Origin: Acidimicrobiaceae bacterium
GTDB lineage: Bacteria; Actinomycetota; Acidimicrobiia; Acidimicrobiales; Bog-793
Direction of reading: 5' to 3'
Length of the DNA stretch: 7,549 nucleotides
Assembly: GCA_027459565.1 (NCBI GenBank)
Contig: DAIDIA010000216.1
Span: forward strand, 1-7,549
In this document: in pieces, positions 1 to 5,594 of the stretch
How the letters are laid out: each line of letters opens with the position of its first letter
Numbering within the stretch: the stretch's first letter is position 1
Translations under genes and position numbers: made by a program
Notes under the pieces: model-generated
Databases searched by the model: none
The model's input: the letters and a program-made list of their open reading frames with translations, nothing else
Told to the model about the DNA's origin: nothing

Positions 1-1
1 T

Positions 2-1078
2 ACGGAGGCGATGCGTAATTGCGTCGAGGAGTCCGGAATTGACAAGAGTGAGATCGATGGCGTCATCTGCCGCGGACCCGATGACGTCTACGGATTCCAT
101 CAGCGCGTCGCGGAACGACTCGGAATCAACGTGGGGTTTTCGACGACGCTGGACAATGGCGGAGCGAGTCAGATCCTCTCCGTCGCGCTTGCCGTGATGG
201 CGATCGATGCGGGGCTGTGCAATGTCGTCCTCTGTGGCTACGGCCGCGACGCTTGGTCGAGAACCCATGTGAGCGAGGAGGCGCGCATTGCCGGCCGGGC
301 GGCCGCCGTCGCGCGTTACGAGTTTGGTGGTGAGGAATTCGGGATGTTCGGCGCACCAGCGATGCATGCCCTCGGGGCCCGGCGGCACATGGATCGCTAT
401 GGCACTACGAAAGAGCATTTTGGAGCGGTGTCCCTCGCCTTCCGGGAGCACGCGCTACGAAACCCTCAAGCCCAGATGAAGAAGCCGCTGACAATGGCTG
501 ACTATCTCGAGGCTCGGCCCATCGTGGATCCGTTCAATGTGCTCGATTGCTCACTGCGGAGCGATGCGGCGGGAGCGATGCTCGTAATGTCGAGAGAGCG
601 AGCGTCACAGCTGCAAACGCATCCGGTCTTGATCAGCGGCTTCGGCACGTACAACAACACCCGAGGTTGGTTCGTCGACGACAATATGGTGACTACTGCT
701 GCAGCACCAAGTGCGATGAGGGCCTATTCGATGGCGGGAATCGGCCCCCACGAGGTCGATACCTTTCAGGTCTACGACTGCTTTACGTACATGGCGCTGG
801 TGCAACTCGAAGACTACGGATTCTGCGAAAAGGGCGAGGGCGGCCCATTTGCAGCATCGGGATCCCTCGCAATCGACGGGTCGCTCCCGACGAACACCTC
901 GGGCGGTCAGCTCTCCGAGAGTCACTGCGAGGGAGTGCTTCAGATCGTCGAGGCTGTCCGCCAGCTCCGTCATGACTACGGCGATGAACGACAGGTCCGT
1001 GGCGCTGAGGTCGCCGCGGTATCGGGACATGGCGGCAATACTGTCTGTCACAGCTCACTCGTTCTTCGCAGAGCTTGA
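2..1078 (+). CDS. Thiolase-like protein (SCP2-thiolase / Ltp2-type acyl-CoA aldolase-like), 5' partial
   Basis: The reading frame is open to the left window edge (T-E-A precede the first ATG at 11). That ATG lies inside the usual helix before the 'DxxxIDGV' motif, so roughly 35-40 N-terminal residues are probably missing. Numbering from that Met, family hallmarks are 'IDGVICRG' (15-22), 'VYDCFTYMALVQLEDYGF' (254-271), 'NTSGGQLSESH' (295-305) and the C-terminal 'SGHGG' (338-342). The segment where true thiolases carry the nucleophilic Cys reads 'LDNGGASQ' (47-54), with no Cys at that site. This pattern is known from non-thiolytic thiolase-fold proteins such as the steroid side-chain aldolase Ltp2, which works with a DUF35 partner. 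No DUF35 gene is visible here; it could lie upstream. The protein is probably cytoplasmic and acts on acyl-CoAs. The neighbouring amidohydrolases suggest a catabolic cluster. The family call is strong; the reaction is inferred. Confidence 0.9.
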   Translation, partial: TEAMRNCVEESGIDKSEIDGVICRGPDDVYGFHQRVAERLGINVGFSTTLDNGGASQILSVALAVMAIDAGLCNVVLCGYGRDAWSRTHVSEEARIAGRAAAVARYEFGGEEFGMFGAPAMHALGARRHMDRYGTTKEHFGAVSLAFREHALRNPQAQMKKPLTMADYLEARPIVDPFNVLDCSLRSDAAGAMLVMSRERASQLQTHPVLISGFGTYNNTRGWFVDDNMVTTAAAPSAMRAYSMAGIGPHEVDTFQVYDCFTYMALVQLEDYGFCEKGEGGPFAASGSLAIDGSLPTNTSGGQLSESHCEGVLQIVEAVRQLRHDYGDERQVRGAEVAAVSGHGGNTVCHSSLVLRRA

Positions 1079-1143
1079 ACGTCTTGGAGACCTGTCCAAT
1101 GTCCGTTGTTACCCAATGCGACCACTAGCGAAAGCGAGCCGAA

Positions 1144-2190
1144 ATGTACATCGACGCTGACACCCATTGCGACGAATGTGACGACACCTGGGCGTTCATG
1201 CCCGAAATTCTTCGGCCGACGCATATTTCGCTTGAGGCAGGAGAGGTTCCCCCTTGGCTCAAGCCCGACCCCGGGGCGTCCTCGGCGCACTCCCGGTTCT
1301 GGTTTCTTGATGGAAAGCTAGCCTCGCATCGGGAGCGCGACGACAATCGATCCGGCACCACCGTCGAGACTCGCGAACTCCTCGATGTCGCCGCGCGGGT
1401 CCGTGATATGGATGACCTCGGTATAGCGATCCAGGTCGTCTATCCGACGGTCCTTTTGAATGAGCTGACGAGGAGACCAGAGCTTGAGGTGGCGCTCTAT
1501 GCCAGTTACAACGAGTGGCTCTATCGTCGGTGCGACGAGTCCGGCGGCCGCCTTCGGCCGGTTGCAATGATCCCCTTTGGCTCCATGCCCGATGCGCTCG
1601 CAGAGTTGAGAAAGGCGAAGGACCGCGGCGCCGTCGGATTTTTCAAACGGGGAGTTGAATGGGAGCGGTCGGCGAGCGATCCGTACTTCTTCCCTGCCTA
1701 CGAGTTGGCCCAGGATTTGGATCTTCCCCTTTGCATGCACAGTTCACTCCCGTTCGCGACAATAGACCCCCACTTCTCCCGGGTCAGACCCGTGTTCACC
1801 CTCGGTTTTGGAGGCGTCACGGTGCTTCAGGGGTTTTATGCATTGGTGGCGGACGCGATACCGGCGCGTTTTCCAAAACTCCGGATCGGTCTTGTGGAGG
1901 CGGGTTCCACCTGGATTCCCTATCTTCTCGATACCCTGCAGGTCTTCAAAGATCGAGACCGCTATTTCCCGGATCGCCACATGTTCGTCAGCTGTGAGAC
2001 GGGTGAGGATCTCAGATACGTGCTGGATCAGGCCGGTGACCGGTCCTTCTTTGTGGGTACGGATTACACCCATGGGGATCGCGCCTCTGTCATGAACGCT
2101 CACAGAATGGTCTTCGAACGTGACGACATCAGCCGGGAGAGCGCGGAGAGGTTGACGAGTCTGAACGCCAAGCAGTTCTACAATCTCTAG
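1144..2190 (+). CDS. Amidohydrolase family protein (Amidohydro_2, ACMSD-like), copy 1
   Basis: A 348-residue TIM-barrel metallohydrolase/decarboxylase-like protein, with length usual for the family. It opens with 'YIDADTH' (D6 and H8 at the N-terminal metal motif). Other likely active-site residues are H199 in 'LCMHS', E252 in 'GLVEAG' and D307 in 'GTDYTHGD', followed by the C-terminal 'NAKQFYNL' (341-348) typical of the family. Relatives include amino-carboxymuconate-semialdehyde decarboxylase and gamma-resorcylate decarboxylase, so decarboxylation or C-C/C-N hydrolysis of an aromatic or ring-derived acid is plausible; the substrate is unknown. The ATG start is chosen because the family begins right at the 'IDADTH' strand; the ribosome site before it is weak. 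The gene lies 65 bp after the thiolase-like gene. It is a paralogue of the gene at 2799-3866, with about half the residues identical by eye. No signal peptide is seen. Confidence 0.9.
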   Translation: MYIDADTHCDECDDTWAFMPEILRPTHISLEAGEVPPWLKPDPGASSAHSRFWFLDGKLASHRERDDNRSGTTVETRELLDVAARVRDMDDLGIAIQVVYPTVLLNELTRRPELEVALYASYNEWLYRRCDESGGRLRPVAMIPFGSMPDALAELRKAKDRGAVGFFKRGVEWERSASDPYFFPAYELAQDLDLPLCMHSSLPFATIDPHFSRVRPVFTLGFGGVTVLQGFYALVADAIPARFPKLRIGLVEAGSTWIPYLLDTLQVFKDRDRYFPDRHMFVSCETGEDLRYVLDQAGDRSFFVGTDYTHGDRASVMNAHRMVFERDDISRESAERLTSLNAKQFYNL

Positions 2191-2265
2191 ACGGAGGCAT
2201 TTTGGAAATCGCAAGGTCTTGGCCACCTGTGCACCGCGGCCAGCATCTTGACAGGGCGGGCGAGC

Positions 2266-2652
2266 ATGAATGGGGACGCAGTGGCATATTCGATTAACCG
2301 GATTGATCATGTCAACATCCAGATACCGGTGGGCGGAGAGGTCGCAGCCGAACATTTCTGGATGGGTATTCTGGGGTTCGGCAACCGACCCAAGCCCGAT
2401 CGGCTCGCGGCCCAAGGTGGTCGTTGGTTTGTGCAGGACCGGTTCGAGATCCATGTCAGTCCGAACTCCGATTTCCAGCCGTCAACAGAGTCGCACATCG
2501 CGATGCGCGTGAGCGGACTCGACGAACTTGTCCGGACTCTTGAATCAGAGGGATTCCACCCCATTCCGACCTCGGGTTTCGCTGCAGGCGAGACCCGGTA
2601 CTTCGTCAACGATCCATTCGGGAACAGGCTGGAGTTGATCTCTTCGCCGTAG
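2266..2652 (+). CDS. VOC (glyoxalase/bleomycin-resistance/dioxygenase fold) protein
   Basis: A small single-domain VOC protein (128 aa from the ATG at 2266). It starts with 'INRIDHVNIQIP' and ends with 'NDPFGNRLELI', the standard first and last strands of the fold. Likely metal ligands are the His of 'IDHVNI', the His of 'SHIAMRV' and the Glu of 'NRLELI'; 'FEIHV' supplies another His nearby. The subfamily with 'WF...FEIHVS' is common as a stand-alone enzyme of unknown substrate; roles include isomerase, lyase, dioxygenase or resistance protein. The start is uncertain. The frame is open back to a TTG at 2248, and a GTG at 2281 preceded by GGGGA (2272-2276) is also credible and sits closest to the domain. 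It is sandwiched between two paralogous amidohydrolases, so it probably acts on a product or substrate of theirs (inference). Confidence 0.88.
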   Translation: MNGDAVAYSINRIDHVNIQIPVGGEVAAEHFWMGILGFGNRPKPDRLAAQGGRWFVQDRFEIHVSPNSDFQPSTESHIAMRVSGLDELVRTLESEGFHPIPTSGFAAGETRYFVNDPFGNRLELISSP

Positions 2653-2798
2653 GTTTGACAGATAGAGCTGGCCCTGCGAAGCGGTGGTGTCGTTGATCAC
2701 CTGACAGGCTGAAATTCGGTGGGTGGAGTGTTGCAGGCGGCAGTTGGCAAATTGGAGTTCATCAAAATCGAAAGCTCGAGAATGAAAGTGGGGGACTG
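2653..2798 (+). other. 146-bp intergenic gap between VOC gene and second amidohydrolase
   Basis: The longest gap in the left block. A perfect TTGACA lies at 2655-2660, but there is no matching -10 element at 16-18 bp spacing (2678 onward reads gaagcg). No convincing hairpin terminator was seen. The last part holds a short open frame (GTG at 2719 to TGA at 2799) that overlaps the next start codon, described under findings. Confidence 0.4.
2788..2795 (+). promoter_or_regulatory. Ribosome binding site for second amidohydrolase
   Basis: GTGGGGGA ends three bases before the ATG at 2799. It is purine-rich and the best Shine-Dalgarno-like stretch in the left block. It supports 2799 as the start, which also places 'FIDADTH' at the very N-terminus, as in copy 1. 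Confidence 0.6.
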
Positions 2799-3866
2799 AT
2801 GTTCATTGATGCCGATACCCATGTTGATGAAAACGAGTCGACGTTTTCCTATATTCCCGCCTCACAGGACCACCTTCGCCCTCGGACAATCGAGTTCACC
2901 GAAGAGGAGATGCCTCCGTGGCTGAGTTCGAATCGTTCATCCGGTTCAGGGCTCTATCGATGCTGGTTCATCGATGGACACATCTTTCCTCGGCGAATTC
3001 GAAGCGATGAGCGCACCCGCACCGTGATCGAGACGAGGGAGCTCTTTGACGTCACGGCGCGTGTACGTCATATGGATTCACTGAATGTCGAGACTCAAGT
3101 CATCTATCCGACCCTTTTTCTCCGGGAACTCAGTAGACGCGCCGACATCATGGTCGCTCTGCACCGGAGCTACAACCGCTGGCTCTCTGAACGCTGCGCC
3201 GATTCCGGTGGTCGACTCCGCTGGGTTGCGCTTATTCCGTATTGTTCGATGCCCGATGCTTTGGAGGAGATTCGTTTCGCCAAAGAACACGGCGCTGTCG
3301 GGATCTTGAAGCTTGGGATCGAGGTCGGAGATCGAGTAGCGAGTGACCCGTATTTCTTTCCCGCCTATCAACTGGCCGAAGAACTTGAGTTACCCCTGTG
3401 TATTCACCAGGGTTCTGGCTACACCGACGTGGTGTCGTTCTTGCGTCCATTCCCCGACGGAGAAAGCGACACTTTTCCGGTTGTCTCAGCCTTCTCGTTT
3501 CTCTTCGGCTCCGGAGTGCCAGCAAAGTTCCCACGCCTCAAAGTGGGATTTATCGAGTCAGGCGCAGCGTGGTTGCCTCATGTCCTCGGTCGCAGCGGCT
3601 GGACCTGGGACAGACCGGCAGGCGAGCGGGAGCACCGACTCTCCGACATGGAGTTCTTTGTAACCTGCGAGATCTATGAAGATATCCCCTACCTTGTCAA
3701 CGTGGTCGGGGGCAACGACAACTTCTTTGTCGGTTCGGATTACACACATGGAGATCGTTCCTCCGTGCTCGACGTGCATAAATTGATCAGCGAGCGTGAT
3801 GACATAGACGACAAGACCGCATTGAAGCTCACCTCAGAGAATGCAAGGCGCTTTTACAACCTGTGA
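2799..3866 (+). CDS. Amidohydrolase family protein (Amidohydro_2, ACMSD-like), copy 2
   Basis: A 355-residue paralogue of the protein at 1144-2190, colinear along its whole length. It has 'FIDADTH' (D6, H8), 'VIYPTLFL' (101-108), 'RWVALIPYCSMPDALEE' (141-157), 'LCIHQG' (H203), 'GFIESGAAWLP' (E253), 'VGSDYTHGDRSSV' (D314) and 'ENARRFYNL' (347-355). The catalytic set is the same as in copy 1, so both are expected to be active metalloenzymes. The stretch after the active-site His (about 204-241) differs strongly from copy 1, which points to a different substrate or role as a partner subunit. It is the last gene of the + block. Downstream lies a convergent - strand gene with only an 81-bp gap and no clear terminator. 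The protein is cytoplasmic, with no signal peptide. Confidence 0.9.
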   Translation: MFIDADTHVDENESTFSYIPASQDHLRPRTIEFTEEEMPPWLSSNRSSGSGLYRCWFIDGHIFPRRIRSDERTRTVIETRELFDVTARVRHMDSLNVETQVIYPTLFLRELSRRADIMVALHRSYNRWLSERCADSGGRLRWVALIPYCSMPDALEEIRFAKEHGAVGILKLGIEVGDRVASDPYFFPAYQLAEELELPLCIHQGSGYTDVVSFLRPFPDGESDTFPVVSAFSFLFGSGVPAKFPRLKVGFIESGAAWLPHVLGRSGWTWDRPAGEREHRLSDMEFFVTCEIYEDIPYLVNVVGGNDNFFVGSDYTHGDRSSVLDVHKLISERDDIDDKTALKLTSENARRFYNL

Positions 3867-3947
3867 CACGCAAATCTCGAACCGCGCAGGGTCCAGCAAG
3901 AAGACCGGGGCGCGCGAACGAGCGGAGAGAACTGCATATCGATTGGA

Positions 3948-4244
3948 TCAGGCGTACCGGTTGTCTTCGACCTGTGTGGGAAAGGTAAGAAACACAAGAT
4001 TGACGAATGGAAAGACAATCCACCATCCGGACTTTCCTGCGTCATGCAGTCGCCGGACTGCAGCGGCCGCGAGAGGGATCCAGATCCCAAGGTCAATCAA
4101 GAAACCGATGGCACCGATGCGAGAGGTAAAGATTTCAACGATGAAATAGAACAGGAAGAAGTACCAGTATTCACTGCGAGACGCCCTTCCGGTGAATGTC
4201 GCATACTTTCTGAAGCATGTCGAAATTGCATCGCCCATATTCAT
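3948..4244 (-). CDS. DUF805 family inner-membrane protein, compact
   Basis: A 98-residue hydrophobic protein carrying both DUF805 signatures: 'YATFTGRASRSEYW' (14-27) and 'VRRLHDAGKSGWW' (63-75). Predicted membrane segments lie at about 28-40, 45-63 and 73-88. It ends 'EDNRYA', matching the usual 'xNxYG' tail but without the common extra C-terminal residues. Family members are usually about 110-140 aa, so this is a short version in which the first hydrophobic hairpin is reduced. The start ATG at 4244 follows GGAG (4255-4252) with a 7-base spacer. Its molecular function is unknown. It lies 82 bp downstream of the SCP2 gene on the same strand and may be read through from the sdh operon or have its own promoter; none was recognised. 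Confidence 0.85.
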   Translation of the reverse strand: MNMGDAISTCFRKYATFTGRASRSEYWYFFLFYFIVEIFTSRIGAIGFLIDLGIWIPLAAAAVRRLHDAGKSGWWIVFPFVNLVFLTFPTQVEDNRYA

Positions 4245-4251
4245 TGCATAT

Positions 4252-4255
4252 CTCC
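4252..4255 (-). promoter_or_regulatory. Ribosome binding site for DUF805 gene
   Basis: GGAG on the minus strand with a 7-base spacer to the ATG at 4244. It supports that start over the internal ATG six bases further in. Confidence 0.6.
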
Positions 4256-4326
4256 GGGCCCTCTTGAGGAGTCCCTATTCAGTAGTGCACGCTGAAAAGG
4301 CTCCTGTTCGCCCCTCAAGATACTCG

Positions 4327-4698
4327 CTAACTCTGGAGAGCGCCGAGAGCATGGGAGAGTGCAGCGAGTTCCTTCGAGGCCCGCAGCAGCACGTTCGCAT
4401 CGCCTCGGACCTTGATTTGACCCGAGGAAAGCAATTCGGCAACGGATGCCCCTTCATGAACCGAAAGCGCGCTCGGATAGCCTTCTACGAGCGTCACTTG
4501 CGCGAATTGGACGGAATCTCTCAAGAGCTCGCCCGGTCTTCCCGCCCCGATGCGGATCGTGTAGCGAACCGATCCCTGCGGACAGTCGTTGATTACCTGA
4601 CCCAGGGAGAGTCCGGGCTCTCCGGGCTCTCCGATGGTGATTGTCGTCAGCGCCGAATCAAGCCTGTCGAACCATTCGGCGCTCAGGAATGCTGCCAT
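4327..4698 (-). CDS. SCP2-like sterol/lipid-carrier domain protein
   Basis: A 123-residue protein starting 'MAAFLSAEWFDRLDSAL'. Its features fit the bacterial SCP2 (sterol carrier protein 2) fold: 'DCPQGSVRYTIRI' (38-50), a 'VQFAQVTLVEGYPSAL' strand/turn (63-78) and the characteristic 'GQIKVRGD' (93-100) before a C-terminal helix. Such domains bind lipids or acyl-CoAs in a hydrophobic pocket. The start is the ATG at 4698, which overlaps the sdhB stop in TAATG; a longer frame reaches back to 4851 but runs inside sdhB. No strong ribosome site lies immediately before it, so translation probably depends on ribosomes finishing sdhB. It has no signal peptide or membrane helix and is probably cytoplasmic. 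A 9-bp tandem duplication encodes the repeated 'GEP' at 23-28. The family call rests on motif pattern; the ligand is unknown. Confidence 0.8.
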   Translation of the reverse strand: MAAFLSAEWFDRLDSALTTITIGEPGEPGLSLGQVINDCPQGSVRYTIRIGAGRPGELLRDSVQFAQVTLVEGYPSALSVHEGASVAELLSSGQIKVRGDANVLLRASKELAALSHALGALQS

Positions 4699-5594
4699 TA
4701 ATTCGAGTCGATCCCCGTGGTCATCGGATGCGATCCAACCTGGCCCGCGCGGCGAGCATTGAGTTGATCCTCGAGCGTTTCCGGGGCGTATGCCGCCGCA
4801 ACGTTCGCCGGAGTGGGGTTGGGTTTGCCTGTCAACTTTCGACCCAGCCATGCGACCGGATCGAAGCGCGCGTCGACAACGCGCTCTTTCAACGGGATGA
4901 TGGCGTTGTCGGTTATATGGATGCCCTCAGGACAAACCTCGGTGCAGCACTTCGTGATGTTGCACAGTCCCAAGCCGAACTGTTCTGATACGAGCCGCCT
5001 GCGGTCCAGGGTATCGAGAGGGTGCATTTCTAGTTCCGCCAGGCGTGCAAAGAAACGCGGGCCGGCGAAACTTTCCTTGTTGTCCTCGTGGTCTCTGATG
5101 ACGTGACAGACGTTCTGGCAGAGGAAGCACTCGATGCATTTGCGGAACTCCTGACCGCGGTCGACATCGATCTGTTGCATCCGAAATACCTCCCCCTCTG
5201 CGAGGACGGGAGGTTGAAACGGCGGAATGCGTCGGGCGACGGCGTAGTTGTAGGAGACATCCGTGACAAGGTCGCGAATGATCGGAAAGCCGCGCATTGG
5301 CGAGACCGTGATCGGGGCATCGATGTCAAGCGTGCTCATGCGTGTCATGCACATCAATGCGGGACGACCATTGATCTCGGCACTGCACGAGCCGCATTTT
5401 CCTGCTTTACAGTTCCATCGCACGGCAAGGTCTGGCGCATCTTCGGCCTGAATCCGGTGGACCACGTCAAGGACGACCTCGCCCTCTTGGGCCGGGATTT
5501 GATACTCGGCAAATTCGCCGCCGCTCTCGTCTCCGCGCCAGAGGCGCATCTTGAGCGTCTTCTGGGTATCCGTACCTGTCGTTTCGGGTGACAT
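4698..5594 (-). CDS. sdhB: Succinate dehydrogenase/fumarate reductase iron-sulfur subunit (mycobacterial Sdh1-like)
   Basis: A 298-residue electron-transfer subunit that passes electrons from the flavoprotein to the membrane anchor. The N-terminal ferredoxin domain binds [2Fe-2S] through C62, C67, C70 and C82 ('CKAGKCGSC' ... 'MC'). The C-terminal domain has 'CIECFLCQNVC' (C153, C156, C159, C163) and 'CNITKCCTEVCPEG' (C211, C216, C217, C221). By the E. coli pattern, C153/C156/C159/C221 hold [4Fe-4S] and C163/C211/C217 hold [3Fe-4S]; C216 is extra. 'RVWRGD'-like start, 'AVRWNCKAGKCGSCSAEING' and 'AGPRFFARLAELEMHPLDT' are close matches to Rv0247c. The C-terminal tail after about 255 is longer than in the roughly 250-aa mycobacterial protein (from memory). 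The start at 5594 overlaps the sdhA stop (TGATG) and has a strong upstream GAGGAGG. Confidence 0.95.
   Translation of the reverse strand: MSPETTGTDTQKTLKMRLWRGDESGGEFAEYQIPAQEGEVVLDVVHRIQAEDAPDLAVRWNCKAGKCGSCSAEINGRPALMCMTRMSTLDIDAPITVSPMRGFPIIRDLVTDVSYNYAVARRIPPFQPPVLAEGEVFRMQQIDVDRGQEFRKCIECFLCQNVCHVIRDHEDNKESFAGPRFFARLAELEMHPLDTLDRRRLVSEQFGLGLCNITKCCTEVCPEGIHITDNAIIPLKERVVDARFDPVAWLGRKLTGKPNPTPANVAAAYAPETLEDQLNARRAGQVGSHPMTTGIDSN

Noticed and set aside
1..13. ACGGAGG before the ATG at 11 as a true start for the thiolase-like gene
   Set aside because: The spacer is only two bases and the family needs about 35-40 more N-terminal residues; the frame is open to the window edge, so the gene is truncated by the window.
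1744..2454. 236-codon open frame on the - strand opposite amidohydrolase 1 and the VOC gene
   Set aside because: It runs across two well-supported + strand genes and the gap between them, and shows no family motifs.
2655..2683. Possible sigma-70 promoter (TTGACA at 2655-2660)
   Set aside because: No -10-like hexamer at 16-18 bp spacing; a lone -35 match is expected by chance.
3867..3947. Bidirectional terminator between the convergent blocks
   Set aside because: The stretch has only short GC-rich self-complementarity (CGCGC/GCGCG) without a stable stem or T/A tracts.
4262..4320. Inverted repeat TCTTGAGG / CCTCAAGA between the SCP2 and DUF805 genes
   Set aside because: Only 8 bp per arm with a 43-base loop and no T-run, so it is not a credible intrinsic terminator.
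4192..4701. 169-codon open frame on the + strand
   Set aside because: It is antisense to the SCP2 and DUF805 genes, whose protein motifs are clear on the minus strand.
4699..4851. Longer N-terminus for the SCP2 gene (start at 4851)
   Set aside because: The extension lies wholly inside sdhB in another frame and is not protein-like; the ATG at 4698 overlapping the sdhB stop fits the domain start.
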